A stretch of 13,760 nucleotides of DNA, from positions 1 to 13,760 of the forward strand of contig DLVV01000042.1 in assembly GCA_003445035.1 (NCBI GenBank), in the 5' to 3' direction. Positions 7,001-13,760 of the stretch are shown one piece after another. Under the pieces are notes generated by a model. The model was not told the origin of the DNA, did no database searches, and saw only the letters and a list, made by a program, of their open reading frames with translations. Made by a program: the position numbers and the translations under genes. This DNA is from Planctomycetaceae bacterium (GTDB taxonomy: Bacteria; Planctomycetota; Planctomycetia; Planctomycetales; Planctomycetaceae). Numbering within the stretch: the first letter of the stretch is position 1; each line of letters begins with the position of its first letter.

Positions 7001-8515
7001 CTACCGATAGTCGGCTCCGGTGAGGCTCTCGAGAACTGATTGCTGCCAGGCGCGGAGCCGCTCCTGCATCCCTTGTGCCACCTGCGACTCGGACTTGGCC
7101 AGGTTCTGTTTCTCGGCCGGATCCTTCCGTACGTCGTACAACTCGCGAGCGTCCGGCTTCCCCTTGCGACTTTTGACGATCAGCTTGTACCGATTGCCCA
7201 GCAGTACCCGTACTCCGCCGAAGTCCTGTTCGCGAATCTGCGGGTGATGAAAATTGACGAAGCGTCGCGTGTAGCGACCACCCAACATCTTCACCAACGG
7301 AGTGGTCCCCTGCTGGAGCTTGGCCGCAATGTAAGGCTTGCCGCCCCTGGCATTGCCCGTGTTGAAACTCCAGAAACCAATCGGCTCGGTCCGTTGGATC
7401 ATCTTTCCCTCGATCAATGGCTTCAGGCTGATGCCATCCAATGGACGATTAGGCAACGGGCGTCCGATGATTTCACACAGGGTCGGCAGGATGTCACTGG
7501 TGACGGTGTTGACGTCCGAGACACGCGGGCTGGAAATCTGTGCCGGCCACTCGATCACGCCCGGCACCCGAATTCCACCGTCGTACATGGTGCCCTTTCG
7601 CCCTCGGAACGGGGAGGTCACGATGCCCCCGGCCGGAGTCCCGTTGTCGCCGCAGTACCACAGCACCGTGTTCTTCCGCAGGGACTCATCACCCAGCCAG
7701 TCCCTGAGTTGCCCAATCGATCGGTCCATCGCCGTGATCTCGGCGTACCGTTCCTGCAACACCTCGCCCAGGGGACGAGTGGTCGGTTTCCCGGTTTTGT
7801 TTGAAGTCAGTCGCACCGTCTTGTTCGGATAGGCCTTCGCCACGCCGTTGTAGAGAGCCAGATCCTTCTCGAGCCCGCTGTAGGGCTCGTGCGGCGATCC
7901 GAACCACACGACCGCAAAGAACGGTTTCTTGGCAGCAATCGCTTTCTTGATGAACCCGACCGTTTCCGAGACCAGGATCTCGGAACTCTCGCCGGCGATT
8001 TTCTCCGGTGGACCGCCATTGCGCGAGAGAACGGGATTGAGTTCGAAGAAATTGTCGTGCGAAAGCCACGTGTCGAAGCCCATCCGGCCGGGGTTGGTCG
8101 GCGAGTCGACCTTGACCGGCCCGAGATGCCACTTGCCGAAGTGACCGGTGGCGTAACCGGCCTGCCGGAAAATCGTCGCCACGCTGATCTCCTCGGGACG
8201 GATCGAGAAGTTGGGCGCAAAGGTCCCACAACGGTTTGGATGTCGACCGGTGAGCACGCTCACACGAGTCGGTGAACACGAGGGGTGTCCCGAGAAGAAG
8301 CGATTCAGCCGCAGGCCTGACGCGGCCATCTGATCGAGTACCGGCGTCACGAGGTGAGGATGCCCGTTGTACCCGGTCTCGTCCCAGCCGTGATCGTCCC
8401 CCATCAGCAGGATAATATTGGGCCGGTCATCGGCCGTGACCGAGGCCGTGAAGCCCAGCACCAACAGCAGCGGCACAAACCGGACAAGACAGCGTGGGAT
8501 TTTCGACGCGGTCAT
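7001..8515 (-). CDS. Exported Cys-type sulfatase (arylsulfatase-like)
   Basis: A 504-residue protein from the ATG at 8515, with GGAG 8 bases upstream; the preceding in-frame TTG is not needed. A signal peptide covers about residues 1-28, with an Ala-containing cleavage region (ASVTA) before DDRPNIILL. The sulfatase signature CSPTR begins at Cys80, the residue that sulfatase-maturing enzymes turn into formylglycine. Calcium-site residues Asp40/Asp41 and Asp290/Asn291, active-site Lys128/His130 (GKWHLG), His209 (SPHEPY) and Lys307 are all present, so it should be active. It would remove sulfate esters from a sugar or aryl substrate outside the cytoplasm. No maturase gene is in the window. It is divergent from the sugar isomerase gene, and its leader carries overlapping palindromes. 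The length and the C-terminal ELYDVRKDPAEKQNLA are usual for the family. Confidence 0.95.
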   Translation of the reverse strand: MTASKIPRCLVRFVPLLLVLGFTASVTADDRPNIILLMGDDHGWDETGYNGHPHLVTPVLDQMAASGLRLNRFFSGHPSCSPTRVSVLTGRHPNRCGTFAPNFSIRPEEISVATIFRQAGYATGHFGKWHLGPVKVDSPTNPGRMGFDTWLSHDNFFELNPVLSRNGGPPEKIAGESSEILVSETVGFIKKAIAAKKPFFAVVWFGSPHEPYSGLEKDLALYNGVAKAYPNKTVRLTSNKTGKPTTRPLGEVLQERYAEITAMDRSIGQLRDWLGDESLRKNTVLWYCGDNGTPAGGIVTSPFRGRKGTMYDGGIRVPGVIEWPAQISSPRVSDVNTVTSDILPTLCEIIGRPLPNRPLDGISLKPLIEGKMIQRTEPIGFWSFNTGNARGGKPYIAAKLQQGTTPLVKMLGGRYTRRFVNFHHPQIREQDFGGVRVLLGNRYKLIVKSRKGKPDARELYDVRKDPAEKQNLAKSESQVAQGMQERLRAWQQSVLESLTGADYR

Positions 8516-8523
8516 CAACAGGG

Positions 8524-8527
8524 CTCC
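8524..8527 (-). promoter_or_regulatory. Ribosome binding site of the sulfatase gene
   Basis: GGAG on the minus strand, 8 bases before the ATG at 8515. It supports that ATG over the adjoining TTG. Confidence 0.55.
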
Positions 8528-8535
8528 GGGGTGAG

Positions 8536-8558
8536 TGGCCAGTTGGCCGGACCGGCCA
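8536..8558. promoter_or_regulatory. Overlapping palindromes in the sulfatase leader
   Basis: TGGCCGG-A-CCGGCCA is a perfect 7-bp dyad around one base at 8544-8558. It overlaps a second dyad, GGCCA-GT-TGGCC at 8537-8548, so the TGGCC at 8544-8548 can pair either way. The block lies 9 to 31 bases upstream of the sulfatase ribosome binding site, in the 192-bp divergent region shared with the isomerase gene. It could be an operator or alternative leader hairpins. The high GC content raises the chance of coincidence. Confidence 0.4.
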
Positions 8559-8707
8559 TCCTAGCAAACAACCCGGACTTCGTCGTTTCGTCCCTCCCTC
8601 TCGGATTCCCCGCGCGAGGTGGCACGACGGGCGTCAGTGGTACACACTTCTCTGCTGCCGGGCCTGTTGACTGCCCGACAACCCCACACACCACGAGAGA
8701 CCAAAGT

Positions 8708-9589
8708 ATGGTCCAGGTCAGCTATTCCACCTACGGGTTCGCCGGCGTCAATTTCGAACCCACATTCGAACAGATCGCCAACATCGGATTTGAGTGTGTT
8801 GAGTTCGCCTGCGATCGCCACGGAGTGGAAGACCGTCCGCTCGAGATCGCGGCGGACGTGAGGCGGGCACTCGAACAGCAGAACCTGACCGCCACGACTG
8901 TGCATGCCCCCGCAAGGCGGAACGTGCTGGGTGCCTCGGACGAGGAGTGGCGAACTCGGGCCGTTGGAGTGCTGGCTGACGCCCTGCGACTGACAGGCGA
9001 CATCGGAGCCGGCGGGCTGGTGATCCACGGGATCCCCAACCCCATGTTTCTTCCCCAGGACCAGGACATGCGATCCTTCTACACCGAGATGGTCGACGCC
9101 ATGAGACGTTCGGTGGAAGACCTGGTCCCGATCGCCGAGCAGTCCGGTGTCCGGATCCTGCTGGAAAACCTTCCCTACAACTGGGATCTGCGAGCGGCCG
9201 GCCGGGACGGAGACTACCCGCTGATGCACGTGGAGGACCTGAGGGCATTCATTGACCCCTTCCCCTCCGACCAGGTCGGACTGATCGTCGACGTGGGACA
9301 TTCCTGGACCAACGGCCAGGACCCCGCCTCCGAGATTCTTGCCGCCGGCGATCGACTCTGGGGCACACATCTCCAGGACGTCGATCGGGACGACCCACGA
9401 GACAATCACTGGGCCCCCTTGCAGGGAGGCCTCGACTGGCCCTCGATCCTCAGGGCTCTCGAGCAGGTCAACTACTCCGGAGCCCACACATTTGAAATCA
9501 TGATGCCTCGGCACGACGAAACCGCCGAGGAACTGGCCCGCATGACCTACTCGGCCGCCCGGGCCTGGGGACTGGTCTCAACCGACTGA
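8708..9589 (+). CDS. Sugar phosphate isomerase/epimerase-like TIM-barrel protein
   Basis: A 293-residue cytoplasmic protein. The ATG at 8708 begins the first barrel strand (VQVSYSTYGF); the frame is open further upstream, but only through the sulfatase promoter region. The fold is that of xylose-isomerase-like AP endonuclease-2 family barrels: a helix with FEPTFEQIANIGFECVEF (16-33), THV-like strand TTVHAP (63-68) and GLVIHGIP (103-110). The expected divalent metal ligands are visible at Glu153 (LLENLP), Asp195 in DVGHS (195-199), His221 (THLQDVD) and Glu263 (FEIMM). Members isomerise, epimerise or dehydrate sugars and inositols; the substrate cannot be read here. It is followed 70 bp later by the acetylesterase-like gene on the same strand and is divergent from the sulfatase, which suggests a shared carbohydrate pathway. 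Confidence 0.9.
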   Translation: MVQVSYSTYGFAGVNFEPTFEQIANIGFECVEFACDRHGVEDRPLEIAADVRRALEQQNLTATTVHAPARRNVLGASDEEWRTRAVGVLADALRLTGDIGAGGLVIHGIPNPMFLPQDQDMRSFYTEMVDAMRRSVEDLVPIAEQSGVRILLENLPYNWDLRAAGRDGDYPLMHVEDLRAFIDPFPSDQVGLIVDVGHSWTNGQDPASEILAAGDRLWGTHLQDVDRDDPRDNHWAPLQGGLDWPSILRALEQVNYSGAHTFEIMMPRHDETAEELARMTYSAARAWGLVSTD

Positions 9590-9659
9590 CTCGCCCCGGT
9601 CGCCTGGCACACTGGGCAAACATCGTTTCTGCTCATTTCCTTGAACGCGAGAGTTTCCG

Positions 9660-11360
9660 ATGGTGGTGTTTCGGCAATGCGTACTGCTGGCGGCGTGTCT
9701 CTGGCTGTCCGAACCGTCCTCACACGTTTTGGCCGCCCCGAAACTGGCCGCCGTCTTCGGCAACCGCATGGTGCTTCAACGGGGTCGGCCATTGAAGATC
9801 TGGGGGACGGCTGACAGCAAGGCGAAGATCACCGTTGCGTTCGCCGACCAGACGCAGACAACCGTCACCGACGCTAACGGCAACTGGAGCGTCACGCTCG
9901 AGACACTCCAGGCCAGTGCAACACCCCGCGACCTGGTCGTTGGAGCCAAGGACTCCCGGACCGCGATCCACGAGGTGCTGGTCGGTGACGTGTGGCTGTG
10001 CGGGGGACAGAGCAACATGGCGATGACGCTGCGTTCGACGGTCAACCGTGACCTCGAGATTGCATCGGCCGATTTTCGGTCCATTCGATTCCTGAGAGTT
10101 CCGCTGATCAGTCGTGGAACCCCACAGTCGGATCTGCCGACTCCGAAACCCAAGTCCGGCGAGGGCAACTGGCAGCTGGCGACAACCGAAAACGTCGGCA
10201 ACTGCACGGGCGTAGGATTCCACTTTGGCAAAGTCCTGCACCGGATGCTGAAGATCCCCATCGGACTCGTCGATGTCTCGTGGGGCGGCACGATGGCCCA
10301 GCACTGGGTGTCGGAACCGAAACTGAAACCGATCCCCGCGATGGCACCCTATTTCGAGCAATACGCTGCCAGGGTAAAGCAGTGGGACGCGTTTGGCGGG
10401 CCGCAAGCTGCACAACAGGCCTACCAGAAGGCGGTCAAGGAATGGGAAGCCCTTCGTGACGAGGCGAAAAAGAAGAAGGCTCGAGCTCCCCGCCGCCCCA
10501 ACGCGGGCACCTACCAGGACCCCCGACAGCAACGGCACCCTGCCGGCATGTACAACGGCATGATCCACCCGATTCGCCACTTCAGCTTCCGCGGCATCCT
10601 CTTTTACCAGGGCGAAAACAATTCGTTCGGCGAGTCCTGGAAACCGTTTCCGCGGACATTTCCGCTGGTGATCTCGCAGTGGCGCGAGTCGTTCGGGCCG
10701 CTGCCGTTTGGGATCATCCAGATCGCCGGCTGGAGCAACCGGCGATCGATGACCTACGACATGAACCACCACACCAACGTCATCCGCGAAATCCAGTTCG
10801 ACACGTGGAGAGGCACCCGCGACACCGGCCTGATCGCCACCTACGACACGAACTCGAACCAGAGCATCCATCCCGGGGCCAAGCGGCCCGTCGGTGAGCG
10901 AGCCGCACGCTGGGCGTTGGGCGAGGTGTACAAGGTCCCGTCGGCTACGTCGCGCGAGCCGCTGGCATGGAAGGGGCCCATCTACAAGTCGCACGAAGTC
11001 CAGGGCGGCCGGGTCGTCGTCGCGTTCGAGGGACAGACCGCCCGGGGATTGCGTTTGGACAAGGACGACGACATCGGGTTCTACATCGCCGGCAAGGACC
11101 GGGTCTTTCACCACGCCCGGGCCAGGGTCACACGCAAGGACCGTGTCGATCGACTGGAAATCTGGTCCGAGGAGGTGAAACAGCCGGTGGCGGTCCGGTA
11201 CGCCTGGTCCAACCTGCCGGTCGGCCGATTGATGAACCACCTGGAACTGCCCGCGTTCCCCTTCCGCACCGACGACTGGCCGCTGACACCTCACCAGAGC
11301 AAAGGGGACTACCACCGCAAGAGCCGAGTCTCTCAGCAGCGCAAGACGGCAGACCCCTAG
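9660..11360 (+). CDS. Exported sialate O-acetylesterase-like protein (SASA domain)
   Basis: A 566-residue protein with a signal peptide (about residues 1-26, ending VLAAP). An N-terminal beta module (27-105) resembles the opening domain of this family. The esterase core starts with GQSNM (116-120, nucleophile Ser118), continues with VDVSWGGT (204-211) and FYQGENN (315-321), and ends with a candidate catalytic His404 in SIHP. A C-terminal beta domain follows (about 440-540). Family members remove O-acetyl groups from sialic acids or, in many bacteria, from acetylated polysaccharides; the latter is likelier here since no sialic-acid genes are seen. Residues about 232-300 form a charged, Lys-rich helical insertion (DEAKKKKARAPRRP near 267-280). 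The stop TAG shares the tetranucleotide CTAG with the convergent DUF1501 stop. It probably forms an operon with the isomerase gene 70 bp upstream. Confidence 0.92.
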   Translation: MVVFRQCVLLAACLWLSEPSSHVLAAPKLAAVFGNRMVLQRGRPLKIWGTADSKAKITVAFADQTQTTVTDANGNWSVTLETLQASATPRDLVVGAKDSRTAIHEVLVGDVWLCGGQSNMAMTLRSTVNRDLEIASADFRSIRFLRVPLISRGTPQSDLPTPKPKSGEGNWQLATTENVGNCTGVGFHFGKVLHRMLKIPIGLVDVSWGGTMAQHWVSEPKLKPIPAMAPYFEQYAARVKQWDAFGGPQAAQQAYQKAVKEWEALRDEAKKKKARAPRRPNAGTYQDPRQQRHPAGMYNGMIHPIRHFSFRGILFYQGENNSFGESWKPFPRTFPLVISQWRESFGPLPFGIIQIAGWSNRRSMTYDMNHHTNVIREIQFDTWRGTRDTGLIATYDTNSNQSIHPGAKRPVGERAARWALGEVYKVPSATSREPLAWKGPIYKSHEVQGGRVVVAFEGQTARGLRLDKDDDIGFYIAGKDRVFHHARARVTRKDRVDRLEIWSEEVKQPVAVRYAWSNLPVGRLMNHLELPAFPFRTDDWPLTPHQSKGDYHRKSRVSQQRKTADP

Positions 11361-12853
11361 GCCAGAATTTCCGGCGGAACGTGACCATGCACATCGGTCA
11401 GCCGCTGGTCGCGGCCTCCGTGGCGGAACGTCAACCGCTCGTGATCGACCCCCAACTGGTGCAGGATCGTGGCGTGCACGTCGTGGATCGTCAGGATGTT
11501 CTCGACAGCAGCATTGCCGAACTCGCTGGTCTCGCCGTAACTCATCCCACCGCGGATCCCGCCACCGGCCAGGAAGATCGAATAGCCGTTGACGTGATGA
11601 TCGCGGCCACAGGTGGGGGACACCTTGGGCGTGTGAGGCGTGCGGCCCATCTCGCCGGCCCAGACCACCAATGTCTCATCGAGCAATCCGCGCTGCTTCA
11701 GATCGCTGATCAGCGCGGCCACCGACTGCTCGGTGATCCGGGCATTCTTCTCGTGATTCTGCTTCAGCTTTCCGTGCTGGTCCCAGGGCGAGTTGTTGCT
11801 GTCGAAGCTCGGGCAGGTGATCTCGACAAACCGGACACCCGCTTCGACCAGGCGTCGGGCACGCAGGGCCTGCGTCGCGTAGTACTGCTGATGCTCGTCC
11901 TTGGAATCAACCCCGTACATCTGCTGGATGTGTTTCGGTTCGGCCTCGATGTCGGCCACACCCGGCAGCACGCTCTGCATCCGGAACGCGGTCTCCATGT
12001 TGACGATCGCCGCTTCGATCGCAGACGCGTCCGACGCCACCTGGGCGAATGACGCATCCTGACGGGCCAGCACAGCCAGCTTGCGGCGTTGAATCGCTGC
12101 CGTGTCGGCCGGACGAATGTTGTCCACCGGCACCCCCTTGGCCCGCAGCAGCGTGGCCTGGTGACTGGCCGGCAGGTACGAACTGGCGAAATTCTCCATG
12201 CCCCCGTTGGGCACCCAGTCGTTGTTGAGAAGCACATATCCCGGCAGGTTCTTGTTCTCCGAACCCAGGCCATACGAGACCCAGGCCCCGAGGCTGGGTG
12301 CCTGCCCCAGCACCCGACCGGTGTGCAGCAACAGGTTCTGCTGCCCGTGCAGCGGCTGCAGACCCTTCATCGACTTCAACACGCAGATCTCGTCGGCAAT
12401 CGACGCAATTCGGGGAAACAGGTCGCTGACCCACAGTCCACTTTCACCGCGACGACGGAATTTCCAGGGCGATCCCAGCCAGACACGGTTCGGATCGTTG
12501 TAGAGCGTGTTGTTGAGCTTATCACCGATCTTCTGCCCCTGGTGCCTGGTGAGCATCGGCTTGGGGTCGAACGTGTCGACGTGGCTGGGGCCCCCGTCCA
12601 TGAAGCAGAAGATGACGCTGCGAACCCGGGGGTGATGATGCGTTGCCACCGATTTCGGTCCGGCGACAGCCTGCTCGGCGTGGAGCGCCGAAAATGCCAT
12701 CCACCCAAAACTCGCCGACGCCGATTGCAGCAGGCGGCGTCGACTGAGCCTCCCCGTGCCGGAAGCGGCATCATCACGAGAGTGGCAGGTGGGACTGGTC
12801 ATGTTGCTGATTGTACCCGTTTCGAGTTCGAGCGGCAGAGCGGTTCGGATCAT
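11357..12853 (-). CDS. DUF1501 protein with twin-arginine signal, paired with DUF1553
   Basis: A 498-residue protein if started at the ATG at 12853. A second ATG at 12802 gives 481 residues and a more usual length before the Tat motif RLSRRRLLQ (35-43 in the long form). Neither start has a clear ribosome binding site, so the choice is open. Export by the Tat route is likely. DUF1501 marks: FMDGGPSHVDTFDPKP (84-99), WDQHG (357-361), GEMGRTP (400-406), GRDHH (416-420) and IHDVHATILHQLGVD (456-470). The activity is not known. It follows the DUF1553 gene after 34 bp on the same strand, the usual planctomycete pairing, so both are probably made from one transcript. Its stop overlaps the convergent acetylesterase stop. 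Confidence 0.92.
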   Translation of the reverse strand: MIRTALPLELETGTISNMTSPTCHSRDDAASGTGRLSRRRLLQSASASFGWMAFSALHAEQAVAGPKSVATHHHPRVRSVIFCFMDGGPSHVDTFDPKPMLTRHQGQKIGDKLNNTLYNDPNRVWLGSPWKFRRRGESGLWVSDLFPRIASIADEICVLKSMKGLQPLHGQQNLLLHTGRVLGQAPSLGAWVSYGLGSENKNLPGYVLLNNDWVPNGGMENFASSYLPASHQATLLRAKGVPVDNIRPADTAAIQRRKLAVLARQDASFAQVASDASAIEAAIVNMETAFRMQSVLPGVADIEAEPKHIQQMYGVDSKDEHQQYYATQALRARRLVEAGVRFVEITCPSFDSNNSPWDQHGKLKQNHEKNARITEQSVAALISDLKQRGLLDETLVVWAGEMGRTPHTPKVSPTCGRDHHVNGYSIFLAGGGIRGGMSYGETSEFGNAAVENILTIHDVHATILHQLGVDHERLTFRHGGRDQRLTDVHGHVPPEILA

Positions 12854-12887
12854 GAGAACAAGCGAATCACTTCCACCCGTTGCCCGG

Positions 12888-13760
12888 TCATCGGAAGTGA
12901 ATAAACTCCTTGGTGTTCAGCAGTGTGTGGGCCACGTTCTTCCACGCAGCCCGATCGGTCATCAGCCGTGCGGTGCCACCGTCAGACAAACCTCGCGCCA
13001 ACTCCACCCATCGTCCCGACTCTTCCTTTCGCGGCGATCGGCCCAGGGCCCGCACGAACATCTGTTCGATCCGCGCCTCCGGAGTCGAGTGATCCTCGCC
13101 GACGAGCCGTGCGGCCCACCGATCGGCCAACGACACGACAAACGGGTCATTGAGCAGTACCAGGGCCTGCGCGGGGACATTGGTCACATCGCGGCGCCCG
13201 GTCGGCAGTTTCGGGTCCGGAAAATTGAAACTCAACAGAAATTTCGACGGGGCCATGATCGACACCTTCAGATAAATCGACCGACGACCGTTTCCATCGA
13301 TCGGACCCGAAAACAGCCGCTTGGCCGAGTCCTCCGCGTGCCGATGTGGATTGATCGACCGACCGAACAGGGTTCGGTCGAGTCGCCCGGAAACGGCCAA
13401 CAACGAATCACGAATGGCTTCAGCCTCGAGCCGCCGCGTCGCAGCGTGATGCAACAACCTGTTGTCCGGATCGACGACCATCGCCTTCTCAGTCGGCCGC
13501 CCCCCCTGTCGGAATGACCGGCTCGAAACCAGCCGACGGATCATTCGCTTGCTCGACCATCCATCGGCAATCAACTCGCGGGCAAGATAATCCAGGAGTT
13601 TGGGATGCGAGGGCCGGTCGCCCAGTCGCCCGAAATCGTTGGAGGTTCGGACCAGGCCGCTGCCAAAGACCCATTGCCAAATCCGGTTGACATACACGCG
13701 AGCGGTCAACGCGTGGCGTGGGTCGACAAGAAACCTCGCCAGTTCGAGCCGGCCACTTCC
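12888..13760 (-). CDS. DUF1553 (PSD1) protein, N-terminal part beyond the right edge
   Basis: The frame is open to the window end and codes 290 residues before the TGA at 12888. The visible part opens with GRLELARFLVDPRHALTARV and VNRIWQWVFGSGLV, then FGRLGDRPSHPKLLDYLA, the standard DUF1553 sequence; the TTG at 13709 is therefore internal. It ends with LLNTKEFIHFR, the usual family ending. In planctomycetes this domain is normally C-terminal to a DUF1549 (PSCyt2) domain, often with a PSCyt1 cytochrome domain in front, and I expect those beyond the edge. Such proteins are thought to be exported and heme-linked, with unknown substrate. The DUF1501 gene lies 34 bp downstream and is likely co-transcribed. 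Confidence 0.92.
   Translation of the reverse strand, partial: GSGRLELARFLVDPRHALTARVYVNRIWQWVFGSGLVRTSNDFGRLGDRPSHPKLLDYLARELIADGWSSKRMIRRLVSSRSFRQGGRPTEKAMVVDPDNRLLHHAATRRLEAEAIRDSLLAVSGRLDRTLFGRSINPHRHAEDSAKRLFSGPIDGNGRRSIYLKVSIMAPSKFLLSFNFPDPKLPTGRRDVTNVPAQALVLLNDPFVVSLADRWAARLVGEDHSTPEARIEQMFVRALGRSPRKEESGRWVELARGLSDGGTARLMTDRAAWKNVAHTLLNTKEFIHFR

Noticed and set aside
6795..7010. A 71-codon plus-strand frame with ATG in the gap before the TAXI gene
   Set aside because: No ribosome binding site, no hydrophobic or domain signal, and it runs into the sulfatase 3' end. I treat the gap as non-coding.
8354..8707. An N-terminal extension of the TIM-barrel frame back to 8354
   Set aside because: It overlaps the sulfatase N-terminus and the divergent promoter region; the barrel begins right after the ATG at 8708.
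8561..9514. A 317-codon minus-strand frame opposite the TIM-barrel gene
   Set aside because: The plus strand shows all expected metal ligands; the antisense frame is a codon-bias shadow.
9720..11315. A 531-codon minus-strand frame covering almost the whole acetylesterase gene
   Set aside because: The plus-strand frame has a signal peptide, GQSNM and other family motifs; the antisense product has none.
10967..12052. A 361-codon plus-strand frame bridging the acetylesterase and DUF1501 genes
   Set aside because: It crosses two well-supported genes in another frame or strand and shows no coherent domain.
1..13760. Mobile element, phage, CRISPR, tRNA or defence genes
   Set aside because: I looked on both strands and saw no terminal inverted repeats, transposase, integrase or nuclease motifs, regular spaced repeats, or tRNA-like cloverleaf.

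Overview
The window reads as chromosomal DNA of a planctomycete (phylum Planctomycetota). It is GC-rich, and it carries families that are heavily expanded in that phylum: two DUF1501 proteins with twin-arginine-type leaders, a DUF1553 (PSD1) protein next to one of them, a long DUF1111 di-heme protein, a Cys-type sulfatase, a sialate O-acetylesterase-like protein and a secreted beta-propeller protein. This assignment comes from gene content only. I see no rRNA, tRNA, CRISPR array, transposase, integrase or phage gene.

There are ten protein genes. From left to right: (1) the C-terminal part of a di-heme oxidoreductase, cut by the left edge; (2) a class II aldolase/adducin-family protein, probably in the same operon; (3) on the minus strand, an exported five-bladed beta-propeller protein resembling glycosidases; (4) divergent from it, a DUF1501 protein; (5) on the minus strand, a TAXI-type solute-binding protein with membrane segments near both ends; (6) on the minus strand, a sulfatase; (7) divergent from it, a sugar isomerase/epimerase-like TIM barrel, followed by (8) a sialate O-acetylesterase-like protein; (9) on the minus strand, a second DUF1501 protein, directly downstream of (10) a DUF1553 gene cut by the right edge.

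The genes are closely packed and switch strand often. All three convergent junctions are very tight: a 4-bp gap, a 12-bp gap, and a 4-bp overlap in which both stop codons share one CTAG. The two divergent junctions (about 150 and 190 bp) and the 286-bp gap before the TAXI gene are the only sizeable non-coding stretches. Each holds a short inverted repeat that may be regulatory.

Functionally, sulfatase, acetylesterase, secreted propeller, TIM-barrel isomerase and class II aldolase could together serve breakdown of a sulfated or acetylated glycan, with exported heme, DUF1501 and DUF1553 proteins alongside. That link is inferred from proximity alone. I did not find a clearly new system. The best leads are the TAXI protein with its extra membrane segment and tail, the overlapping palindromes in the sulfatase leader, and the unassigned propeller protein.
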